Assembly: GCF_024213665.1 (NCBI RefSeq)
Contig: NZ_JANAVP010000014.1
Location: 118,492-182,491 of the forward strand
Reading direction: 5' to 3'
DNA: 64,000 bases
Source: Streptomyces sp. A3M-1-3
Lineage (GTDB): Bacteria; Actinomycetota; Actinomycetes; Streptomycetales; Streptomycetaceae
Made by a program: the position numbers and the translations under genes. Positions 25,111 through 33,380 of this stretch are shown one piece after another (the first letter of the stretch is position 1; the number at the start of each line of letters is the position of its first letter). The notes beneath the pieces were generated by a model that was not told the origin of the DNA, searched no databases, and saw only the letters and a program-made list of their open reading frames with translations.

Positions 25111-26706
25111 GTGGATCACAGGACAGGCGCGGGCACGATGCTCGCCGGCCGGTACCGGCTGGGCGAGAGCATCGGCAGCGGTGGCATGGGCAAGGTATGG
25201 CGTGCCCACGACGAGGTACTCCACAGGACCGTCGCGGTCAAGGAACTGACGGCGGGTCTGTACGTCGCCGAGGCCGACCGGATCGTCCTGCACGCCCGCA
25301 CCCAGAAGGAGGCGCGAGCCGCGGCCCGGATCGCGCACCCGGGTGTCGTCACCGTCCACGACGTGCTCGAACACGACGACCGGCCGTGGATTGTCATGGA
25401 GTACATCGACGGCCCCTCGCTCGCCGACGCCGCCAAGGCCGCGGGCCGGATCGAGCCGCGGGAGGCCGCCCGCATCGGACTGCACGTCCTCGGCGCGCTG
25501 CGCGCCGCCCACTCGGCGGGCGTACTGCACCGGGACGTCAAGCCCGGCAACGTCCTGCTCGCGAAGGACGGGCGGGTCCTCATCACCGACTTCGGGATCG
25601 CCGCGATCGAGGGCGACTCCACGATCACGCGGACCGGTGAACTCGTCGGCTCCATCGACTATCTGGCGCCCGAGCGGGTGCAGGGCGGCGATCCTGGACC
25701 GGCCTCCGACCTCTGGTCGCTCGGCGCCACCCTCTACACGGCCGTCGAGGAGCGCTCGCCCTTCCGCCGCACCTCGCCGATCTCCACGCTCCAGGCCGTC
25801 GTCCACGACGAGCCGCCGCCGCCGCGGCACGCGGGCCCGCTGGCCACCGTGATCATCGCGCTGCTGCGCAAGGAACCGGCGGACCGTCCCTCGGCCGCCG
25901 AGGCCGAACGCATGCTGCTGGACGCCATGGAGGGGCGCGCACCGAAGGCGGCCCAGGCGTATGTGCCGACGCAGAAGGTGCCGGCGGAGTACGTCCAGGC
26001 GGCGACCGCCCAGCCCGCAGCCCCGGCCACCGGGCCGACCGTGCCCACCGCGCCCGCCACGCCCGCCACGCCCGCTGTACGGAGGAGCCGCTTCCGGCGG
26101 GCGGCCGTGGTGGTCGTTCTCGCGGCGCTGGTCGGGGGTGGTGTCGGACTCGGCGCGATGAAGTACGCCGACGGCAGCGATGGTTCGAGCAGCGGCGCGC
26201 AAGGGGGCACGCAGACCGGGACCGGCCGGGAGACCGGCCAGGAGACCGGCCCGGACGCGGTACCGGCGGGCTGGCAGCGGGTGACCGATCCCGAGGGCTT
26301 CAGCCTGCTCGTACCGGACGGCTGGAAGCGCCGGATGGACGGCGACCAGATCGACTACACGCCGGACGACGGCAGGCACCGGATCAGGATCGGGATCGAC
26401 GACAGCCCGGACTTCGAGAACCCGTACATGCACATGCTGAACGTGGAGAAGACGGTCAGCACCCGGCTGCCCGGCTACAAGCGGGTCAAGCTCAACCAGA
26501 ACACCTACCGGGACCAGGTCAGGTCCGCGCTCTGGGAGTTCACCTGGACCGAGTCGAAGGACCACCCCGGGCAGCGGCGAGCCATCGACCAGATGTACTA
26601 CGGGGACGACGGCACCGAGTACGCGATCTACATGTCGGGGCCGGTGGACGACTGGGAGACGACCCGGGATCAGTTCGACACCGTCCTGCGCGGCTGGCAG
26701 CCTTAG
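25111..26706 (+). CDS. transmembrane Ser/Thr protein kinase
   Basis: This 531-residue kinase has an intact domain close to the N-terminus (YRLGESIGSGGMGKVWRAHD, VAVKEL, HRDVKPGNVLLAKDG, ITDFGIAAIEGDS, DYLAPERVQGG). An Ala/Pro/Thr linker, one membrane span (AAVVVVLAALVGGGVGLGAM) and a 150-residue outer domain (GFSLLVPDGWKRRMDG, PGYKRVKLNQNTYRD) follow. The GTG at 25111 opens VDHRTGAGTMLAGRYRL; the longer frame upstream overlaps the previous gene and is not conserved. A 12-bp direct repeat (CTGAGTCAC at 25006 and 25018) lies in the promoter region. Confidence 0.92.
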   Translation: MDHRTGAGTMLAGRYRLGESIGSGGMGKVWRAHDEVLHRTVAVKELTAGLYVAEADRIVLHARTQKEARAAARIAHPGVVTVHDVLEHDDRPWIVMEYIDGPSLADAAKAAGRIEPREAARIGLHVLGALRAAHSAGVLHRDVKPGNVLLAKDGRVLITDFGIAAIEGDSTITRTGELVGSIDYLAPERVQGGDPGPASDLWSLGATLYTAVEERSPFRRTSPISTLQAVVHDEPPPPRHAGPLATVIIALLRKEPADRPSAAEAERMLLDAMEGRAPKAAQAYVPTQKVPAEYVQAATAQPAAPATGPTVPTAPATPATPAVRRSRFRRAAVVVVLAALVGGGVGLGAMKYADGSDGSSSGAQGGTQTGTGRETGQETGPDAVPAGWQRVTDPEGFSLLVPDGWKRRMDGDQIDYTPDDGRHRIRIGIDDSPDFENPYMHMLNVEKTVSTRLPGYKRVKLNQNTYRDQVRSALWEFTWTESKDHPGQRRAIDQMYYGDDGTEYAIYMSGPVDDWETTRDQFDTVLRGWQP

Positions 26707-26709
26707 CTC

Positions 26710-28347
26710 ATGCCGGAGGAGCGCCATGACAACAGCCGCCTGATCGCGGGGCGTTACCGGCTGGGAGCCCGGCTGGGGCGGGGCGGTATGGGGACCGTGT
26801 GGCGGGCCACCGACGAACTGCTCGGCCGCGAGGTCGCCGTCAAGGAGCTGCACCTCGACCATGCGTCCACGGGGCTTTCCGCCGCGCTGCGCGAGGCCCG
26901 CACCGTCGCGCAGATCAAGCACCCCCACGTGATCGTCCTGCACGACGTCGTCGAGGAGGACGAACGGCCGTACCTGGTCATGGAGCTGGTCGACGGCGGC
27001 TCGCTCGCCGACCGGCTCGCCACCCAGGGTCCGGTCGACACGCGCGAGGCCGCCCGGATCGGACTCGCCTTGCTGGGCGCGCTGCGCACGGCGCATGCTC
27101 GCGGAGTGCTGCACCGGGACCTCAAGCCCGCCAACGTCCTGATGGAGGCGGGCAGCGGCCGTGTCGTGCTCACCGACTTCGGGATCGCGCAGGTCAGCGG
27201 CGCGACGACCCTCACCGAGACCGGTTCCTTCGTCGGCTCTCCCGAGTACACCGCGCCCGAGCGGATGCAGGGCGCCAAGGCCGGCCCGGAGGCGGACCTC
27301 TGGTCGCTCGGGGTACTGCTGTGCACCGCGCTCAGCGGTGAATCGCCGTTCCACCGGGACTCGCTGGGCGGTGTCCTGCACGCGGTCGTCCAGGACGAGA
27401 TCCGCCCGCCGGCCGCCGCGGGCCCGCTGCTCCCGGTCGTACGAGGGCTGCTGGAGCGGGACACCGCGCGGCGCATCGACGCGACGGAGGCCGAGCGCCT
27501 GCTGCGGGCGTACGTGACGACCGGGCGCTCCCCCGCGTACACGCCCACCGACCGGGTGGTCGCGGCGGAGGTCCAGCCGAACCTCCGGCCGGACGTCCCG
27601 CCGAACCTCCGGCCGGCTCCGCGTCCCTGGACGCGTAAGCGCACTGTGCTGATCGCCGTCCTGCTGGTCGTGGCCATCGGCGGGGCGGGCGCCGCGGTCG
27701 CCGCGCTGCTCCCCGGGCGCGGTGACGGCGGCGGGGACGACGGCCGGGCGGGCGCAGGGCCGAGCCGTACGCTGCCGGTCGCGCCCACCCGTGCGGCCAC
27801 GCCCACGCACGCGTCCGTACCCAGCCGCGCGACCGCCACCGCGACCGCCACCCCCACCGCGACAGCGACCGCCACGGCGACTGTCTCCGCGCCCGTGGCC
27901 CCGGCGGGGTACCGGATCGTGGCCGATCCGCAGGGCTTCACCCTCGCCGTACCGGAGGGCTTCACCCGCTCCACGGACGACAAACGGGTCTTCTACACGT
28001 CGCCGGGCGACGTCACCCGCATCGGTATCCGCGTCCAGCCGTCCGGCCCCGGCGGCCCGCTCGCCGAGATGAACCGGTCGCACGCCGATGGCCCGTCCAA
28101 CACCCCGGGCTACCGCGACGGCCGGGTCAGCGGGACCACCCGCAACGGACTCCCGGCCGCGTTCTGGGAATTCACCTGGAACGGTTTCACCGCGGCGGAA
28201 CGCCAGACGGGTGGCCGCCACACGTACGACATCTGCTGGGAGGAGGGCGGCCTGCTGTACGACGTGTGGGTGTCCGCTCCGGTCGGCAGCCAGGACGAGG
28301 CCAGAGCGCACTTCGACGCCGCACTCGATTCCTTCACACAAGGCTGA
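26710..28347 (+). CDS. transmembrane Ser/Thr protein kinase
   Basis: This 545-residue kinase starts 3 bp after the previous kinase's stop, so the two are one operon. The kinase domain is intact (YRLGARLGRGGMGTVWRATD, VAVKELHLDH, HRDLKPANVLMEAGSG, LTDFGIAQVSGA, EYTAPERMQGA). A membrane span (TVLIAVLLVVAIGGAGAAVA), a striking Thr/Ala repeat linker (about 27820-27890, TATATATPTATATATATVS) and the shared outer domain (GFTLAVPEGFTRSTDD, AAFWEFTWNGFTAAE) follow. Ligand unknown. Confidence 0.92.
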   Translation: MPEERHDNSRLIAGRYRLGARLGRGGMGTVWRATDELLGREVAVKELHLDHASTGLSAALREARTVAQIKHPHVIVLHDVVEEDERPYLVMELVDGGSLADRLATQGPVDTREAARIGLALLGALRTAHARGVLHRDLKPANVLMEAGSGRVVLTDFGIAQVSGATTLTETGSFVGSPEYTAPERMQGAKAGPEADLWSLGVLLCTALSGESPFHRDSLGGVLHAVVQDEIRPPAAAGPLLPVVRGLLERDTARRIDATEAERLLRAYVTTGRSPAYTPTDRVVAAEVQPNLRPDVPPNLRPAPRPWTRKRTVLIAVLLVVAIGGAGAAVAALLPGRGDGGGDDGRAGAGPSRTLPVAPTRAATPTHASVPSRATATATATPTATATATATVSAPVAPAGYRIVADPQGFTLAVPEGFTRSTDDKRVFYTSPGDVTRIGIRVQPSGPGGPLAEMNRSHADGPSNTPGYRDGRVSGTTRNGLPAAFWEFTWNGFTAAERQTGGRHTYDICWEEGGLLYDVWVSAPVGSQDEARAHFDAALDSFTQG

Positions 28348-28479
28348 GCCTTGGCGGCTCCCATGACGAGCCGCTGATCAGGGCCTTTGTGCCAGCAGCC
28401 ACTGGCGCGGTCAACGGCACGGTCAAAAAGTGTTACCGCCGGGTACCCAAAGCCTTCCAATCGTCATACGCTCACCGCC

Positions 28480-30108
28480 ATGACGGACTCGCAGGCCCCC
28501 GCCTCCCTCAGCAGCGGCCCTCTCGGCACCAACCCCGTAGCCACCACCCCGGCAGGTGCGCGCACCGCCGCCGATGTGGTCACTCCCGAGGTCGTCGCGC
28601 AGCTGACACGCGGCGTGACCGGCTCGGGCCGGACCGCCAACCACAGCCCCTTCACCGGGGAGAAGCTCGCCGACCTGCCCGAGTCCACCCCCGAGGACGT
28701 CGCCGCCGCCTTCGAGCGGGCCCGCAAGGCCCAGCCGGTGTGGGCGGCCACGCCCGTACGGCAGCGGGCCGCGGTCCTGCTCCGCTTCCACGACCTGGTA
28801 CTGGAGCGGCAGGCCGAGGTACTCGACCTCATCCAGCTGGAGACCGGCAAGGCCAGGCTGCACGCCCACGAAGAGGTCCAGGCCGTCGCCGTCGCCGCAC
28901 GCCACTACGGGCGTAAGGCGCCGTCGTATCTGAAGCCGAAGCGCCACGCCGGCGCCGTGCCGACCCTCACCAAGGTCACCGAGCTGCGCCAGCCGCGCGG
29001 GGTCATCGGCCAGATCGCCCCCTGGAACTACCCCTTCGAGCTGTCCGTCGGCGACGCGCTGCCCGCCTTCGTCTCCGGCAACGCCGTCGTGATGAAGCCC
29101 GACACCGAGACCGCGCTGACCGCCCTGTGGGCCCGTGACCTGCTGATCGAGGCCGGTCTGCCGGCCGAGGTCTTCCAGGTGGTCCTGGGCGAGGGTCCGG
29201 TCGTCGGCCCGGCGGTCGTGGGGCACGCCGACTACGTGTCGTTCACCGGCTCCACGCGCACCGGCCGCGAGGTCGCGCAGGGCGCGGCCGCCCGGCTCGT
29301 CGGCGTCTCCCTCGAACTCGGCGGCAAGAACGCCATGCTGGTCCTCAAGGACGCCGACGTCGAGAAGGCCGCGGCCGGCGCGGTGCGCGCCTGCTTCTCG
29401 TCCGCCGGACAGCTGTGCATCTCCATCGAGCGGTTGTACGTCCACGAGTCCGTCGCCGACGCGTTCGTCGAGCGCTTCGCCACCCGTACGAAGGCCATGC
29501 GGCTCGGCAACGCCCTCGCGTACGGAGCCGACATGGGATCGCTCGTAGGCGAACGCCAGCTGGAGACAGTACGGCGGCACGTCGAGGAGGCCGTCGCCAA
29601 GGGCGCCACACTCGTCGCGGGCGGAGTCGCCCGCCCCGACATCGGCCCGCTCTTCTTCGAGCCCACCATCCTCGACGGCGTCGAGGCGCCGATGGCCGTG
29701 TGCACCGAGGAGACCTTCGGCCCGGTCGTCTCAATCTACCGCTTCAGCGACGAGGACGAGGCGGTCGAGCTCGCCAACGCGACCCCGTACGGCCTCAACT
29801 CCAGCGTGTGGACGAAGGACGGCAAGCGCGGCCACGCGGTCGCCGCCCGGCTGCGCACCGGCACGGTCAACATCAACGAGGGGTACGCACCGGCGTACGG
29901 CAGTGTCCAGTCGCCGATGGGCGGCATGAAGGACTCCGGCCTCGGCCGGCGGCACGGCTCCGAGGGCATCCTCAAGTACACCGAGGCCCAGACCGTCGCC
30001 CATCAGCGGCTGATGCCGATGGCCCCGTCCTTCGGGATGGACGACGAGAAGTACGCGGCGTTCATGAGCCGCAGCCTGCGGGCCATGAAGGCGTTCCGTC
30101 TCCGCTAG
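28480..30108 (+). CDS. gabD2: succinate-semialdehyde dehydrogenase, GabD2 type
   Basis: This 542-residue aldehyde dehydrogenase has the conserved IGQIAPWNYPFELSVGDALP, the glutamate in VSLELGGKNAMLVL and the catalytic cysteine in ACFSSAGQLCISIERLYV. The AGQLCISIER form resembles mycobacterial GabD2, an NADP-linked succinate-semialdehyde dehydrogenase. About 55 extra residues precede the fold. The start at 28480 gives MTDSQAPASLSSG; the frame is open further back. The GMC oxidoreductase gene begins 19 bp downstream, so the pair probably forms an operon. The substrate is not proven by sequence. Confidence 0.85.
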   Translation: MTDSQAPASLSSGPLGTNPVATTPAGARTAADVVTPEVVAQLTRGVTGSGRTANHSPFTGEKLADLPESTPEDVAAAFERARKAQPVWAATPVRQRAAVLLRFHDLVLERQAEVLDLIQLETGKARLHAHEEVQAVAVAARHYGRKAPSYLKPKRHAGAVPTLTKVTELRQPRGVIGQIAPWNYPFELSVGDALPAFVSGNAVVMKPDTETALTALWARDLLIEAGLPAEVFQVVLGEGPVVGPAVVGHADYVSFTGSTRTGREVAQGAAARLVGVSLELGGKNAMLVLKDADVEKAAAGAVRACFSSAGQLCISIERLYVHESVADAFVERFATRTKAMRLGNALAYGADMGSLVGERQLETVRRHVEEAVAKGATLVAGGVARPDIGPLFFEPTILDGVEAPMAVCTEETFGPVVSIYRFSDEDEAVELANATPYGLNSSVWTKDGKRGHAVAARLRTGTVNINEGYAPAYGSVQSPMGGMKDSGLGRRHGSEGILKYTEAQTVAHQRLMPMAPSFGMDDEKYAAFMSRSLRAMKAFRLR

Positions 30109-30127
30109 TTCCTGATCAGGAGAGCCG

Positions 30128-31945
30128 ATGTCACAGGACACCCATGCCCAGGACGATGACGACGCGTCGCACGACGCGTCGTACGACTACGACGTCATCG
30201 TGGTCGGATCCGGTTTCGGCGGGGCCGTGTCCGCGCTGCGGCTGACCGAGAAGGGGTACCGGGTCGGGGTGCTGGAAGCGGGCCGCCGCTTCACCCGCGA
30301 GACCCTCCCCAGGAACTCCTGGGACATCAAGAACTACCTGTGGGCTCCCGCACTCGGCCTGTACGGCATCCAGCGCGTGCACCTGCTCGGCAATGTGATG
30401 GTGCTGGCGGGCGCGGGCGTCGGCGGCGGTTCGCTCAACTACGCCAACACCTTGTACGTACCGCCTGCGGCGTTCTTCGAGGACCGGCAGTGGGCCGGGA
30501 TCACGGACTGGCAGGACGAGCTGTCGGCGTACTACGACCAGGCCAAGCGGATGCTGGGCGTACGGCTCAACCCGACCATGACGCCCTCGGACGTGCACCT
30601 GAAGGCCACCGCCGAGGCCATGGGCGTCGGCGACAGCTTCCATCTGGCCCCGGTCGGCGTCTTCTTCGGCGACGGCCAGGACGCCGAGGGGTCGTTCACG
30701 GCCCGGCCCGGCGCGGCGGTCGACGACCCGTACTTCGGCGGCGCCGGACCCGCCCGTGCCGCCTGTACCCAGTGCGGCGAGTGCATGACGGGCTGCCGGC
30801 ACGGCGCGAAGAACACCCTGAACGAGAACTACCTCCACCTCGCCGAGCGGGCGGGCGCCGTCATCCACCCGATGACCTCGGTCGTCGGGCTGACGGACGA
30901 CCCGGCCGGCGGCTACCAGGTCTCCACGGTGCCGACCGACGCGCGCCGGAAGGCGAAGCCGAAGGTTCTGCGGGCCCGACAGGTCGTCGTCGCGGCCGGT
31001 ACGTACGGCACGCAGACGCTCCTGCACACCATGAAGGACCGCGGGCTGCTGCCCCGCATATCGGCCAGGCTGGGCGAGCTGACCCGTACCAACTCGGAGG
31101 CCCTGGTCGGCGCCCAGACCGACAACCGCCGCTACCGCAAGCGGCACGGCGTGAAGAAGGCGGACTTCACCCAGGGTGTCGCGATCACCTCGTCGATCCA
31201 CCCCAACGCCACCACCCACATCGAGCCGGTCCGGTACGGCAAGGGCTCCAACGCGATGGGCGCGATGTCCATCCTCCAGGTGCCGTACAGCGGCCGGCGC
31301 GTGCTGGGCTGGCTAGGCAACGTCACCCGCCACCCGCTGCTGCTGCTCCGCTCGCTTTCCAACCGGCGCTGGTCGGAGCGGACCATCATCGGCCTGGTCA
31401 TGCAGTCGGTGGACAACTCCCTCACCACCTACCGCAAGGCGGGCGGCATCGGGAAGGGCCTGCTCACGGCCCGTCAGGGGCACGGCGCGCCGAACCCGAA
31501 GCAGATCGCGGAGGCGACGCGGGCCGCGACGCTCCTCGCGGAGGAGATCAACGGATTCGCGGGCAGCAATGTCGGCGAGCTCATGGGTACGCCGCTGACC
31601 GCCCACTTCCTGGGCGGCTGCCCGATCGGCGCCGACCCGGAGCACGGGGTCATCGACCCGTATCACCGGCTGTACGGCCACTCGGGCATCTCGGTCGTCG
31701 ACGGCTCGGCGGTCTCCGCCAACCTGGGCGTGAACCCCTCGCTCACCATCACCGCGCAGGCCGAGCGCGCGATGTCGTACTGGCCCAACAAGGGCGAGCG
31801 CGACCCGCGCCCGGAACAGGGCGCGGCCTACACGCGGCTCGCGCCGGTCGAGCCGCACCGGCCGGCGGTCCCGAAGGACGCGTTCGGCGCGCTGAAGCTG
31901 CCGCTGCTGGCGGTACCGAAGGTCCCCGCGAAGAAGCGGAAGTAA
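30128..31945 (+). CDS. GMC-family FAD oxidoreductase with CxxCxxCxxxC motif
   Basis: This 605-residue flavoprotein of the glucose-methanol-choline / cholesterol-oxidase-like type has the FAD loop DVIVVGSGFGGAVSALRLTE, AGAGVGGGSLNYANTLYVPP, and a C-terminal GGCPIGADPEHGVID...SVVDGSAVSANLGVNPSLTI (the GMC signature region). Residues 213-223 read CTQCGECMTGC, matching the CxxCxxCxxxC spacing of a [4Fe-4S] ferredoxin site. This is unusual in GMC enzymes, although it is shared, from memory, by some actinobacterial homologues. There is no signal peptide, so it is cytoplasmic. Substrate unknown. Confidence 0.88.
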   Translation: MSQDTHAQDDDDASHDASYDYDVIVVGSGFGGAVSALRLTEKGYRVGVLEAGRRFTRETLPRNSWDIKNYLWAPALGLYGIQRVHLLGNVMVLAGAGVGGGSLNYANTLYVPPAAFFEDRQWAGITDWQDELSAYYDQAKRMLGVRLNPTMTPSDVHLKATAEAMGVGDSFHLAPVGVFFGDGQDAEGSFTARPGAAVDDPYFGGAGPARAACTQCGECMTGCRHGAKNTLNENYLHLAERAGAVIHPMTSVVGLTDDPAGGYQVSTVPTDARRKAKPKVLRARQVVVAAGTYGTQTLLHTMKDRGLLPRISARLGELTRTNSEALVGAQTDNRRYRKRHGVKKADFTQGVAITSSIHPNATTHIEPVRYGKGSNAMGAMSILQVPYSGRRVLGWLGNVTRHPLLLLRSLSNRRWSERTIIGLVMQSVDNSLTTYRKAGGIGKGLLTARQGHGAPNPKQIAEATRAATLLAEEINGFAGSNVGELMGTPLTAHFLGGCPIGADPEHGVIDPYHRLYGHSGISVVDGSAVSANLGVNPSLTITAQAERAMSYWPNKGERDPRPEQGAAYTRLAPVEPHRPAVPKDAFGALKLPLLAVPKVPAKKRK

Positions 31946-31966
31946 CGCGGACGCGCGGACAGCAGA

Positions 31967-32000
31967 AAGGGGCTGCACTCCCCTCCGAGTGCAGCCCCTT
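31967..32000. terminator. bidirectional terminator
   Basis: A 12-bp perfect stem GGGGCTGCACTC / GAGTGCAGCCCC with a 6-base loop, preceded by AAA and followed by TT, lies between convergent genes. Confidence 0.9.
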
Positions 32001-32021
32001 CGCTCTGTTACGGGTTACGCG

Positions 32022-33077
32022 TTACGCGGCAGCGCCCTCGTCGCCCTTACGGCGCTTGACGGCGAACATCACGCCGGCACCGGCGAGGATGGTGATACCG
32101 CCGATGGCACCGATGGTCGGCAGCATCGAGGAAGAACCGGTCTCGGCGAGGTTGCCCGAGACGTTGCTCGCCGTGTTGGTGACGGGCTTCTCCGCCGGAA
32201 GCGGGACCTTGCCGCCTTCCTGCGGCTTAGTGCCGTCGGTGTCCGTGCCGGAGCTCACGATCTGGAACTTCCAAGCGGTCTCGCCGCCACCGAGGCAGTT
32301 CTCCTCGGCGTCGTAGTACAGACCGGCGCCGAGTGTGAAGCCGACGCCCACCGGGGCGTTGGCCTTGACATTGAGGCGCAGCGGGATGTTGACCTCGTGG
32401 CCGGGCTTGAGCTCGTTGGACTGGCCGACCCAGCCAGTCGAGTCGCCGTAGTCGTTGAGGTCTTCCCAGGCCTCCATCTCATAGTTGTACGACTGGAGAA
32501 CGACCTTCTTGGTCGAGAAAATGTTGTCCCCGAACTTGTCGGCAGAGGCAGCGGCGAAGTAGTCGATCTCGGACACGATGGACTTCGACGGGTTGTGCAC
32601 GTTCAGGTTGAACTCGTGCCAGCCGCTGCCTGCGGCGATCTTGCCGGGGAGGCCCTTGAACGTGAGGTCGAGCTTCGACTCCTCGCAGAACATGGGCTCC
32701 TCGCCCAGTTCCTCGCCGTCCTCTTCCTCGTCGCCCTCGCCGGGCTTGGCCGGGTTCTCGGGCTTGGTGTCGTCGCCGGGCTTGGCCGGGTCCTCGGGCG
32801 TGGTGGTGCCCGGGTCCGCGGGGTCCTCCGGCTTGGTGTCGTCGCCGGGCTCGGCCGGGTTCTCGGGATTGGTGTCCTCGCCGGGCTTGGCCGGGTCCCC
32901 GGGCGTGGTGGTGCCCGGGTCCGCGGGGTCCTCGGGCGTGCCGGTGCCAGTGCCACCGGTCGTAGTGGTCGTCGTCGTGGGGTTGTCCGTCGCGTACGCA
33001 GCCGGGGCCGCGAGCAGTGCGGCCGGGGCGATGACAGCCGTCGCGGCCGCAAGGGCCATGGCGCGGCGAAGCTTCAT
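32022..33077 (-). CDS. sortase-anchored surface protein (LAETG)
   Basis: This 351-residue secreted protein has a signal peptide (MKLRRAMALAAATAVIAP, cleavage near AAYA), then a Pro/Asp/Thr-rich repeat stalk (about residues 35-120). A cysteine-framed folded domain follows (MFCEESKLDLTFKGLPGK to AEENCLGGGETAWKFQI). The end is a wall-sorting signal: NLAETGSSS, a membrane span (GAIGGITILAGAGVMFAV) and KRRK. LAxTG is the motif of streptomycete class E sortases. The ATG at 33077 opens the signal peptide; the longer frame is not credible. It is divergent from the LamG/RHS genes. The ligand is unknown. Confidence 0.88.
   Translation of the reverse strand: MKLRRAMALAAATAVIAPAALLAAPAAYATDNPTTTTTTTGGTGTGTPEDPADPGTTTPGDPAKPGEDTNPENPAEPGDDTKPEDPADPGTTTPEDPAKPGDDTKPENPAKPGEGDEEEDGEELGEEPMFCEESKLDLTFKGLPGKIAAGSGWHEFNLNVHNPSKSIVSEIDYFAAASADKFGDNIFSTKKVVLQSYNYEMEAWEDLNDYGDSTGWVGQSNELKPGHEVNIPLRLNVKANAPVGVGFTLGAGLYYDAEENCLGGGETAWKFQIVSSGTDTDGTKPQEGGKVPLPAEKPVTNTASNVSGNLAETGSSSMLPTIGAIGGITILAGAGVMFAVKRRKGDEGAAA
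32745..32945 (-). repeat. in-gene repeats encoding a Pro/Asp stalk
   Basis: Imperfect direct repeats within the LAETG protein gene encode variations on DPAKPGDDTKPENPA and DPADPGTTTPEDPA. Such repeats form wall-spanning stalks and may vary in number between strains. Confidence 0.75.
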
Positions 33078-33380
33078 GAAGACCTCAGTGAAGTCTGGCG
33101 TGCCGCACGGGGCGGCACGGAGAGTGTGGGGCCTCCGCGGTGGGGGACACGAGTGAGGCCATTGGTTCCGCATGCATGACCTGCGACCTGCGCGAACGGT
33201 TGTCCTGAACTCACAGAATTCTTATGTGACGCGGGACACGTCACTCCACTCGTGTGACGTGTGATCAATTCGTGACCAAGGGTTATCCGGCATGTCGGAT
33301 ATTGGGGCCTTGCTGTTTCCTCCGCAGTCACCACAGGATCTTCACGACCTGTGTTATTGCTGTGACTTGGGGTGGGGGAT
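33078..33380. promoter_or_regulatory. divergent promoter region with CRP-like site
   Basis: This 303-bp region is AT-richer than its neighbours and must hold promoters for the LAETG protein and the LamG/RHS operon. GTGACGCGGGACAC (33226-33239) fits the GTG-N6-GNCAC consensus reported for streptomycete CRP, and a second near-palindromic TGACGTGTGATCA lies just downstream. No -10/-35 pair is assigned. Confidence 0.4.
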
